Shown here piece after piece: positions 1 to 5,347 of a stretch of DNA of 5,347 nucleotides. Position 1 is the first letter of the stretch. Each line of letters starts with the position of its first letter. Below the pieces are notes generated by a model, which made no database searches, was not told where the DNA came from, and saw nothing but the letters and a program-made list of their open reading frames with translations. The stretch lies in the NCBI GenBank assembly GCA_028823435.1, contig JAPKBK010000128.1, forward strand, positions 1-5,347. Direction: 5' to 3'. Made by a program: the position numbers and the translations under genes. The stretch comes from Flavobacteriales bacterium (lineage in GTDB: Bacteria; Bacteroidota; Bacteroidia; Flavobacteriales_D; Sanyastnellaceae).

Positions 1-1089
1 GAAGTGGGACACAATTTCTTCCCGATGATCATCAATTCTGACGAACGACAGTGGACTTGGATGGATGAGGGCTTGAACACGTTCGTGCAGTATCTCGCCG
101 AGCAGGAATTTGACAGAGATTACCCCTCACGTCGAGGCAGTGCGCGTGACATTACATCTTATATGGGAGGTGATAAAAAGCGTATCTCTCCGATTATGAC
201 GAACTCAGAGTCCATTTATCAGTTTGGGCCAAATGCGTATGGTAAGCCATGCACAGCACTCAATATTCTTAGGGAAACAGTCATGGGGCGTGATTTGTTT
301 GATTATGCGTTTAAGGAATACAGCAGGCGTTGGGCGTTTAAACATCCTACTCCTGCGGATTTCTTCCGTTCAATGGAGGATGCCTCTGGCGTCGATTTAG
401 ATTGGTTCTGGAGAGGATGGTTCTATACAAATGACCATGTTGATATTGCCCTTGACAATGTGAAATGGATGCAAATAGACACTCAGAACCCCGATACTGA
501 AGCTGCTTTTAATCAATCTGCTTCAGACAATGCGCCTTCTGACATCTCGTCCCAAAGAGATGCAATCGATACGCCTGAAACATATCTTGAAGCGGACCCT
601 ACTTTAAATGATTACTACACCACAACTGGCAAGTTTGAAGTTCTGGAATTAGACAGAGTGGAATACAGAGAGATGCTTGACGGTCTCTCGGAAGATCAAA
701 TTGCACTTCTTTCAAGCGGGAAAAATTTCTACGAAGTGACCTTTCGTAATGTCGGAGGTTTGGTCATGCCATTAATTATAGAATTCGAATATGAGGATGG
801 CGAAAAGGAAGTCCGTCGCATCCCCGCTGAGATTTGGTTAATGAGCGAGCCTACCGTCACAAAAATATTTGGCACAGACAGACCGGCGGTAAGAATCGTA
901 CTTGATCCATATTTAGAAACAGCAGACTGTGATCTCTCTAACAACAGCTGGCCTCCTCGTCCTGAGCCGACTCGATTTGAAATCTTCAAACAACAAGGCA
1001 ATGGGTACAGTCGTTACGGCGCTCAAGGGGACAATCCCATGCAACGTTCACGTCAGAATGACGAACTCCTAAAGGAAAACGGAGAGTAG
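1..1089 (+). CDS. M1-family zinc metallopeptidase, C-terminal part (5' end outside the window)
   Basis: Partial gene of 362 codons; the window opens inside the zinc motif. The first codons read E-V-G-H, so the first His of HEXXH lies just upstream. The second zinc His is codon 4, and the third ligand Glu is codon 23, exactly 18 residues later in W-M-D-E-G, as in M1 (gluzincin) peptidases. Tyr80 in the NAYGKP segment is the probable transition-state tyrosine. The helical part of the catalytic domain runs to about codon 145 (DWFWRGWFYTNDHVDIAL). An acidic, Ser/Asn/Asp-rich linker follows (about 160-205), then a beta-rich C-terminal part ending near a DPYLETAD segment and WPPRPEP. The family removes N-terminal amino acids from peptides; Bacteroidota homologues are often exported, but the N-terminus that would show a signal peptide is missing. 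The in-frame GTG at base 4 is inside the motif and is not a start. The gene converges on the transporter gene, and its stop lies in a tandem repeat. Family is sure; substrate is unknown. Confidence 0.95.
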   Translation, partial: EVGHNFFPMIINSDERQWTWMDEGLNTFVQYLAEQEFDRDYPSRRGSARDITSYMGGDKKRISPIMTNSESIYQFGPNAYGKPCTALNILRETVMGRDLFDYAFKEYSRRWAFKHPTPADFFRSMEDASGVDLDWFWRGWFYTNDHVDIALDNVKWMQIDTQNPDTEAAFNQSASDNAPSDISSQRDAIDTPETYLEADPTLNDYYTTTGKFEVLELDRVEYREMLDGLSEDQIALLSSGKNFYEVTFRNVGGLVMPLIIEFEYEDGEKEVRRIPAEIWLMSEPTVTKIFGTDRPAVRIVLDPYLETADCDLSNNSWPPRPEPTRFEIFKQQGNGYSRYGAQGDNPMQRSRQNDELLKENGE

Positions 1090-1118
1090 GAACGCGGAGC
1101 GTAGGAAAGCGGAGCGTA
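1074..1118. repeat. Three tandem 15-bp repeats spanning the M1 peptidase stop codon
   Basis: Three consecutive 15-bp units (1074-1088, 1089-1103, 1104-1118) read GGAAAACGGAGAGTA, GGAACGCGGAGCGTA and GGAAAGCGGAGCGTA. Units 2 and 3 differ at one position, and unit 1 differs from each of them at three. The period equals five codons, so the peptidase reading frame is kept and meets three in-frame stops: TAG at 1087-1089, TAG at 1102-1104 and TAA at 1117-1119. The first unit encodes the last residues (ENGE) and the next two would encode ERGA and ESGA if translated. Unit 2 contains a small ACGC-GGA-GCGT hairpin. The array occupies nearly all of the gap between the convergent genes, where a terminator would be expected, but no T-tract follows a strong stem. 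Confidence 0.85.
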
Positions 1119-1126
1119 AACTTATT

Positions 1127-1999
1127 TTATGAGAGCATAAGGATTGCGATGCTCATACAACCTATTGCTAAGCCAGACCAAGTGATTTTACTTGGTCTGT
1201 CTTTGTATATGGCGACAGCAGCCAAAGTGCTGAAGATGACAACGCCCAAATTTACCCCAGGGATAAGAACTGATTTATCGATGCCAGGAGTGCTGTAAGC
1301 GCCTATTAAGAAGAACAGAGAGCCGAAGTTGATCACCCCAAGCAGTAAACCTGCAAGCAGATCGTTTCTTGATGGGAGGGAGGTGTTCTTTTTGAAAAGT
1401 ACGATGACAGAGCCCACAACAAAGGCTGTGGTAAAAGGGACTGACGTGAAAGCCATCGCGTGTTCTGTCGTAGGGATATGTATGGGATTGCTGAACCAGG
1501 CAAATACAAGGTCTATGGCGCCACTTCCGACAAAGATGATGATCGGCAACAGGAATGCCCATTTGGAATGACTGTGATGTTTTGAGTCATCTCCTAAAGA
1601 GCTGATCAATATTGCAACGAGGGCCAAAGAAAGGGCAATGAGCTTTTTTGTTGTAAGAATATCCGTTGGGTCAATGATTAAAAAAATGGCCACGGGAATC
1701 ACCAAGCTGAGTTTTGATGCGATTGAAGAGACGGCAACACCTAATTCAGCAGTGCATTTGGCCATTAAGTTGAATAAAAACAAAAATCCCAAACCCATGG
1801 CCATCGTTAAATAGAACCACGGCATGTCGCTGGCGGTTTTCATCATAGGTAGTCCGCCAGAGAGTGTCCATCCGAGTGTTGAGGCGACTCCGTAATTGAT
1901 GACGATCGCATAATAACGATTCACTCCCCACTGCTCAAAAGCTCTGAAGGTGAGGAATACACCGCCTGTACAGAGGATGCAAAAAATAATGTTTAGCAT
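1127..1999 (-). CDS. EamA/DMT-superfamily ten-helix transporter, substrate unknown
   Basis: 290-residue integral membrane protein, the usual length for the drug/metabolite transporter superfamily. Ten hydrophobic segments can be seen at about residues 2-21, 29-47, 59-80, 85-109, 118-135, 147-169, 182-203, 213-235, 243-265 and 271-290, consistent with two five-helix EamA repeats. Charged loops separate the halves, and the loop between helices 5 and 6 carries a short His-rich stretch (HHSHS, 141-145). There is no cleavable signal peptide; helix 1 starts at the second residue. The ATG overlaps the ribD stop by 7 nt (ATGCTAA), so it is probably translated by coupling and is the last gene of the ffh operon. 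Family members move metabolites such as amino acids, sugars, nucleosides or riboflavin (RibN). The position after ribD suggests, but does not show, a flavin-related cargo. The fold is secure; the function is open. Confidence 0.85.
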   Translation of the reverse strand: MLNIIFCILCTGGVFLTFRAFEQWGVNRYYAIVINYGVASTLGWTLSGGLPMMKTASDMPWFYLTMAMGLGFLFLFNLMAKCTAELGVAVSSIASKLSLVIPVAIFLIIDPTDILTTKKLIALSLALVAILISSLGDDSKHHSHSKWAFLLPIIIFVGSGAIDLVFAWFSNPIHIPTTEHAMAFTSVPFTTAFVVGSVIVLFKKNTSLPSRNDLLAGLLLGVINFGSLFFLIGAYSTPGIDKSVLIPGVNLGVVIFSTLAAVAIYKDRPSKITWSGLAIGCMSIAILMLS

Positions 2000-3078
2000 T
2001 CTCTAATATATTGTTTCCTTAGATCTTCTCCAACACGCATTTCCGTAAACTTTCCACGTGTTGTATGTGGAAGTTTAGGTGCTTGTAAGCCAGTGTTTAA
2101 ATTTTTATCACTGATGAAAATCTCGATATCGTCATAACAGTCAGAATCGAGGAATCTCTGGAGGGTTGCTGCGCCTCCTTCGACGAGGATGCTGTGAACC
2201 CCCTCATTCCTCAACTTTTCGAGCCATTCCTCAGTATCGAGGTTGAGCCAAGGTAACACTTTGACGTTCTCTATGTCTCGTTTCCCTCGATGTCCCTCTT
2301 CCTTACAGATCACCCATGTTTCTCCTTGTTCTCGGGTCATGTTCAAGGCTGAATAATCAAGCTCAAGTAGCGGGTCTATGATCAATCGCGTGGGATTGTT
2401 GCCTTCAGCATGTCTCACCGACAGCGAAGGATTGTCAATTTCCACGGTATTTCGACCGACAAGAATTGCTTTGTTATTTGCCCTTAATTGATGAACAATC
2501 TTTTGAGTTTGCTTAGAGGTTATGGGGAATGAGCCCCTTCCTTTCTGGGCATTTATCTCGGGATCGATATAGCCATCTGAGCTTTGTGCCCATTTCAGGG
2601 TGACATACGGACGTGTGAAAAGACTGTCCTGTAGCGCGATGAATTTCCGATTCAAAGTGCGGGCTTGTTTTTCGAGAACGCCCACCACAACCTCTATCCC
2701 TGCCACCCTCAACCGTTCAAATCCCTTTCCAAACACGTTGGGATTGGGGTCTTGCATCGCACAAACGACCCTTCCGATATTTCTTGAGAGCAGCAAATCC
2801 ACACAGGGTGGGGTTTTTCCGAAAGTGTTACAGGGTTCAAGATTGATATAGGCTGTGGCGCTTTGAAGTTGTCCCCGGGTATAGTCAGGGATTTGAGCAA
2901 ACGCATTCACCTCAGCATGTGCGCCTCCAAATTGTTCATGAAACCCCTCAGCAATGACGACCTCATCGAGAACGATGACACATCCCACCATGGGATTAGG
3001 AAGGGCATAAGCGCTTCCTAGCTCGGCAAGCTCAATGGCTCTCGCCATCCAAACGGCATCTTTTTCAAGAGATTCCAT
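1993..3078 (-). CDS. ribD: Bifunctional RibD: diaminohydroxyphosphoribosylaminopyrimidine deaminase / 5-amino-6-(5-phosphoribosylamino)uracil reductase
   Basis: Cytoplasmic riboflavin-pathway enzyme that deaminates the GTP cyclohydrolase II product and then reduces its ribosyl group with NADPH. At 361 residues it has the full two-domain length. The N-terminal deaminase domain (about 1-145) shows the zinc site: His54 and catalytic Glu56 in HAEVNAF, and Cys83 and Cys92 in PCNTFGKTPPC, preceded by NPMVGCVIV. The C-terminal reductase domain (about 156-361) starts RPYVTLKWAQSSDGYI and includes ILVGRNTVEIDNPSL (205-219), RLIIDP (231-236) and VEGGA (299-303). The residues after Cys83 are Asn-Thr where most homologues have Ser-His. 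The chosen ATG overlaps the folD end by 14 nt and leaves the usual short lead before the first helix; the next Met, residue 11, is inside that helix. The gene overlaps the downstream transporter by 7 nt. No FMN riboswitch is present, as expected for an internal operon gene. Confidence 0.95.
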   Translation of the reverse strand: MESLEKDAVWMARAIELAELGSAYALPNPMVGCVIVLDEVVIAEGFHEQFGGAHAEVNAFAQIPDYTRGQLQSATAYINLEPCNTFGKTPPCVDLLLSRNIGRVVCAMQDPNPNVFGKGFERLRVAGIEVVVGVLEKQARTLNRKFIALQDSLFTRPYVTLKWAQSSDGYIDPEINAQKGRGSFPITSKQTQKIVHQLRANNKAILVGRNTVEIDNPSLSVRHAEGNNPTRLIIDPLLELDYSALNMTREQGETWVICKEEGHRGKRDIENVKVLPWLNLDTEEWLEKLRNEGVHSILVEGGAATLQRFLDSDCYDDIEIFISDKNLNTGLQAPKLPHTTRGKFTEMRVGEDLRKQYIREC

Positions 3079-3952
3079 CTGCGTTTTGAAGTGAAGCTTG
3101 CAATGTGTTTTCGAGCAGTGAGGCGATGGTCATCGGGCCTACACCACCAGGTACGGGAGTAATCCAACTGCATTTCTGAGCAACATTGTCATAATCTACA
3201 TCTCCTGTTAATCGACTGCCAGATTTTCGTGTTTCATCAGAAATCCTATTGATTCCGACATCAATGACGATTGCACCTTCCTTGACCATATCGGACGTTA
3301 TAAAGTGAGGTTTCCCAATTGCTGCGATTAATATATCGGCTTTCAGGGTATGTGACTTTAAATCTACAGTCCTGCTGTGACATTGGGTTACAGTACAATT
3401 CCCTGGTTCAGAGTTTCTTGAAAGCAAGGAAGACATTGGGTTGCCCACAATGTCACTTCGTCCGATGATGACAGCATGCATGCCTTCAGTAACGATGCCG
3501 TGTCTTTGAAGTAAGGTCATAATCCCAGCTGGAGTTGCCGGTAAAAAAGTGGGAAGTCCCAATGACATTTTCCCAACATTCACAGGATGGAAGCCATCTA
3601 CATCTTTTCTCGGATCGATTGCTTCGATGATCTCTGTGGCATCGATGTGGTCGGGGAGGGGCAGTTGAACAATAAACCCATCCACAGACGTGTCGTTGTT
3701 TAATTCCTTGACAATTTCTAACAGTTCGGATTGGCTGATCTCTTTGCCTCTCTCAATCGTCGAGCTCTCAAACCCAGCTTTTGCACACGCTTTTACCTTG
3801 TGTCCCACGTAAGCTCGACTCGCTGGGTCCATACCTATAAGTACTGCAGCCAAATGCGGTCTTTTTCCACCGGCTGCGATCACCTTCGTCACCTCGGCTG
3901 CGATTTCTTCTTGCAACGCTATGGATGTTGCTTTGCCATCTAAAATGTTCAT
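3065..3952 (-). CDS. folD: FolD: bifunctional methylenetetrahydrofolate dehydrogenase / methenyltetrahydrofolate cyclohydrolase
   Basis: Cytoplasmic one-carbon enzyme that converts 5,10-methylene-THF through methenyl-THF to 10-formyl-THF with reduction of NADP, supplying formyl groups for purines and initiator tRNA. The 295-residue length is typical. Visible landmarks are Tyr48 and Lys52 in ASRAYVGHK (the catalytic pair equivalent to E. coli Tyr50/Lys54), Gln96 in VQLPLP, Asp119 in DVDGFHP, the dinucleotide loop GRSDIVGNPMS (164-174) and the C-terminal signature PVPGGVGPMT (266-275). All expected catalytic residues are present. The dinucleotide loop has Asp where Asn is common (RSNIVG), a minor variation. 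The ATG overlaps the ffh stop as ATGA (4 nt), which fixes the start, and the end overlaps ribD by 14 nt. A purine-rich AGAGGAAG lies just upstream, inside the last ffh codons. Confidence 0.97.
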   Translation of the reverse strand: MNILDGKATSIALQEEIAAEVTKVIAAGGKRPHLAAVLIGMDPASRAYVGHKVKACAKAGFESSTIERGKEISQSELLEIVKELNNDTSVDGFIVQLPLPDHIDATEIIEAIDPRKDVDGFHPVNVGKMSLGLPTFLPATPAGIMTLLQRHGIVTEGMHAVIIGRSDIVGNPMSSLLSRNSEPGNCTVTQCHSRTVDLKSHTLKADILIAAIGKPHFITSDMVKEGAIVIDVGINRISDETRKSGSRLTGDVDYDNVAQKCSWITPVPGGVGPMTIASLLENTLQASLQNADGIS

Positions 3953-5280
3953 CTTCCTCTTCGCATTCCCGGCATCGGAATTCGTCCTTTTCCGCCCCCT
4001 TTGTTCATCATCCCCATGACTTTCTTCATGTCTTCAAATTGTTTTAAGAGTTTATTCACCTCTTCAACCTGTGTCCCGCTCCCTCTTGCAATTCTCTTTT
4101 TTCTGCTCAAGTCTAAACTCTTAGGGGCAAGTCTTTCTCCTGGTGTCATCGATCTTATAATTGCTTCTACTTGATCAAAGGCATTGTCGTCGATATCTAC
4201 ATTTTTAAGTGCTTTCCCCATACCGGGCATCATTCCTAAAAGATCCTTGACGTTTCCCATTTTGCGAATTTGCTGAATTTGACCTAAAAAGTCTTCCAAG
4301 TCAAATTTATTCTTGCGAATCTTATCCTCGATGCGCTTCGCCTCTTTTTCATCTACGACCTTCTGAGCTCTTTCGACAAGGGTAACCACATCACCCATAC
4401 CTAGTATACGCTCCGCCATACGATTTGGGTGGAAGATCTCGAGGGCATCCATTTTCTCTCCCACACCGACGAATTTAATCGGTTTGCCGACAATGCTGAA
4501 TATCGAAAGTGCCGCACCTCCACGTGCATCTCCGTCTAGCTTGGTGAGGATGACGCCGCTGAAATCGATTTTGTCATTAAAGGCCTTGGCGGTCTGAACG
4601 GCATCTTGTCCCGTCATTGCGTCAACGACAAACAATGTTTCATCAGGTTTAATCGAATTGCTGATGGCCTCGATCTCGTCCATCATGTCGTTGTCTACTG
4701 CGAGTCTACCCGCAGTATCGACGATTACTGCGCCGAACCCTTCCTTCTTCGCATAGGCGATTCCACGTTCAGCGATTCCCAATGCATCCACCACGCCTGG
4801 TTCACTGTACACTTCAACGCCCACAGATTCTCCTACGACAATCAGCTGATCTACGGCTGCCGGTCTGTAGACATCACACGCAACCAAGAGGGATTTTTTG
4901 CCCTTGTCTTTTATATATTTTGCTAGTTTTCCTGCATGGGTGGTCTTACCTGCGCCTTGAAGACCCGCAAGTAAAACAACGGTCGGTTTCGACTTCAGCT
5001 CAAACGGGGCGGCAGCCTTTCCCATAAGCTCGGTGAGTTCCTCTTGCGTTATTTTTATGAGTAGTTGACCAGGTTTTAGGGCTGTTAAGACCTTCTGTCC
5101 CAAAGCCTTCTCCTTGATTTTCTTAATAAAGTCCTTGGCAGTTTTATAGTCAACATCAGCATCAAGCAGTGCTTTTCTAACTTCTTTTAATGTCTCACCA
5201 ACGTTAACTTCTGTTATCTGCCCGTGTCCCTTCAGAACCTTAAAGGCTCTTTCAAATCGTTCTTGTAAGTTGTCAAACAT
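3949..5280 (-). CDS. ffh: Ffh: signal recognition particle GTPase (SRP54 homologue)
   Basis: Protein part of the bacterial SRP. It binds 4.5S RNA and hydrophobic signal sequences on ribosomes and delivers them to the receptor FtsY at the inner membrane. The 443 residues are full length. The N domain (about 1-95) carries ALLDADVDYKTAK. The G domain shows the P-loop GLQGAGKTT (106-114), DVYRPAAVDQL (136-146), DTAGR (188-192), TKLD (246-249) and GVGE (272-275). The methionine-rich M domain (about 325-430) has the finger-loop region GNVKDLLGMMPGMG (342-355) and the 4.5S RNA-binding SRKKRIARGSG (392-402). The tail is Gly/Met/Arg-rich and ends PGMRRGR. FtsY is excluded because the M domain is present and there is no acidic N-terminal extension. 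It is the first gene of the four-gene operon and overlaps folD by 4 nt. The start region is A/T-rich with no clear Shine-Dalgarno, usual in Bacteroidota. Confidence 0.98.
   Translation of the reverse strand: MFDNLQERFERAFKVLKGHGQITEVNVGETLKEVRKALLDADVDYKTAKDFIKKIKEKALGQKVLTALKPGQLLIKITQEELTELMGKAAAPFELKSKPTVVLLAGLQGAGKTTHAGKLAKYIKDKGKKSLLVACDVYRPAAVDQLIVVGESVGVEVYSEPGVVDALGIAERGIAYAKKEGFGAVIVDTAGRLAVDNDMMDEIEAISNSIKPDETLFVVDAMTGQDAVQTAKAFNDKIDFSGVILTKLDGDARGGAALSIFSIVGKPIKFVGVGEKMDALEIFHPNRMAERILGMGDVVTLVERAQKVVDEKEAKRIEDKIRKNKFDLEDFLGQIQQIRKMGNVKDLLGMMPGMGKALKNVDIDDNAFDQVEAIIRSMTPGERLAPKSLDLSRKKRIARGSGTQVEEVNKLLKQFEDMKKVMGMMNKGGGKGRIPMPGMRRGR
3953..3960 (-). promoter_or_regulatory. Purine-rich, Shine-Dalgarno-like site for folD
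   Basis: On the minus strand AGAGGAAG stands immediately before the folD ATG and lies within the final Arg-Gly-Arg codons of ffh. The AGGA core is only two bases from the start, closer than ideal, so coupling through the ATGA overlap may matter more than RNA pairing. It is worth noting because the other starts in this operon show no such motif. Confidence 0.3.
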
Positions 5281-5302
5281 AATATATTGCCGCTTTTTTC
5301 AT
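5273..5302 (-). other. Nine-codon upstream ORF overlapping the ffh start
   Basis: On the minus strand an ATG at 5302-5300 opens a frame encoding MKKAAIYYV that ends with TGA at 5275-5273. It is out of frame with ffh (ATG at 5280-5278) and its last codons overlap the ffh start, so the two share the bases ATGTTTGA. It could be a chance frame in A/T-rich leader DNA, or a small coupling peptide. No homology or ribosome-binding evidence supports it. Confidence 0.15.
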
Positions 5303-5309
5303 AAAAATG

Positions 5310-5338
5310 CGAAGTTACATCCTTCACTGTAACTATAA
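5310..5338 (-). promoter_or_regulatory. Weak candidate Bacteroidota-type promoter for the ffh operon
   Basis: On the minus strand TAACTTCG (5317-5310) matches the Bacteroidota -7 consensus TAnnTTTG with one mismatch. A TTA (5338-5336) lies 18 bp further upstream, where the -33 TTG would be expected. Transcription would begin near 5303, giving a leader of about 20-25 nt. The -7 element overlaps the proximal arm of the inverted repeat. The match is imperfect, and the true promoter could lie beyond the window edge. Confidence 0.25.
5313..5334. repeat. Inverted repeat upstream of ffh, 7-bp perfect arms with 8-bp spacer
   Basis: The arms AGTTACA and TGTAACT are perfect reverse complements separated by 8 bp. 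The centre lies about 43 bp before the ffh start codon. The size and symmetry fit a binding site for a dimeric regulator. Alternatively, read on the minus strand, it could form a weak hairpin that precedes a T-rich stretch (GCATTTTT) and helps end transcription from a gene outside the window. The stem is low in GC, so a strong intrinsic terminator is unlikely. Confidence 0.5.
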
Positions 5339-5347
5339 GGTATCCAT

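Noticed and set aside
4..6. GTG as the start of the peptidase reading frame
   Set aside because: The codon is the Val inside the HEXXH zinc motif, so the real start must be far upstream of the window.
1090..1126. Intrinsic terminator expected between the convergent peptidase and transporter genes
   Set aside because: Only the tandem repeat with a 4-bp stem and an A/T stretch is present; no stem plus T-run convincing enough to call.
1133..1154. Inverted repeat GAGCAT / ATGCTC at the 3' end of the transporter gene, considered as a terminator
   Set aside because: A 6-bp stem with a 10-nt loop, no following T-tract on either strand, and it lies within coding sequence; likely chance.
1329..1571. 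80-codon plus-strand frame inside the transporter gene
   Set aside because: Antisense to continuous membrane-helix coding sequence, no start signal and no recognisable protein.
4606..4926. 106-codon open frame on the plus strand opposite ffh
   Set aside because: It lies wholly antisense to the conserved GTPase domain of Ffh and its translation has no recognisable family features; a shadow of the real gene.
5274..5281. Exact match to the Bacteroidota -7 consensus (TATGTTTG on the minus strand)
   Set aside because: It spans the ffh start codon, so transcription would begin inside the gene, and no TTG is found at the -33 position.
1..5347. Mobile element, CRISPR array, tRNA/rRNA, riboswitch or defence locus
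   Set aside because: Almost every base is accounted for by conserved housekeeping genes; no transposase, spaced repeats, RNA-gene landmarks or FMN-type aptamer were seen on either strand.

Overview
The window looks like an ordinary chromosomal segment of a Bacteroidota bacterium, probably Flavobacteriales-like. The evidence is the style of the M1 peptidase (HEVGHNFFP start, WFWRGWFYT segment, DPYLETAD tail), the forms of FolD and RibD, A/T-rich start regions that mostly lack Shine-Dalgarno sequences, and moderate GC content. Genus cannot be told from the sequence.

Layout. Bases 1-1089 (+) hold the C-terminal part of a zinc M1-family metallopeptidase; the window edge cuts inside its HEXXH motif. 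Its stop codon lies in a three-copy 15-bp tandem repeat (1074-1118) that fills most of the 37-bp gap to the next gene, which converges on it. Bases 1127-5280 (-) carry four genes transcribed in the order ffh (SRP GTPase), folD (methylene-THF dehydrogenase/cyclohydrolase), ribD (riboflavin deaminase/reductase) and an EamA/DMT-type ten-helix transporter. All three junctions overlap (4, 14 and 7 nt), so this is almost certainly one translationally coupled operon. Bases 5281-5347 are the ffh upstream region. They contain a 7-bp-arm inverted repeat, a weak Bacteroidota-type promoter candidate that overlaps it, and a nine-codon upstream ORF that ends inside the ffh start region.

How the genes fit together. 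Ffh targets membrane proteins co-translationally. FolD makes 10-formyl-THF, which feeds purine and therefore GTP synthesis. RibD acts early in the GTP-derived branch of riboflavin synthesis. The transporter's substrate is unknown, but its position directly after ribD makes a flavin or related compound a reasonable hypothesis, because the known riboflavin importer RibN belongs to the same superfamily. The M1 peptidase is convergent and probably unrelated.

No mobile element, CRISPR array, RNA gene, defence system or clearly new system is visible. The most unusual items are the stop-codon-bearing tandem repeat, the inverted repeat upstream of ffh, a changed residue pair in the RibD zinc loop, and the coupling of the transporter to ribD.
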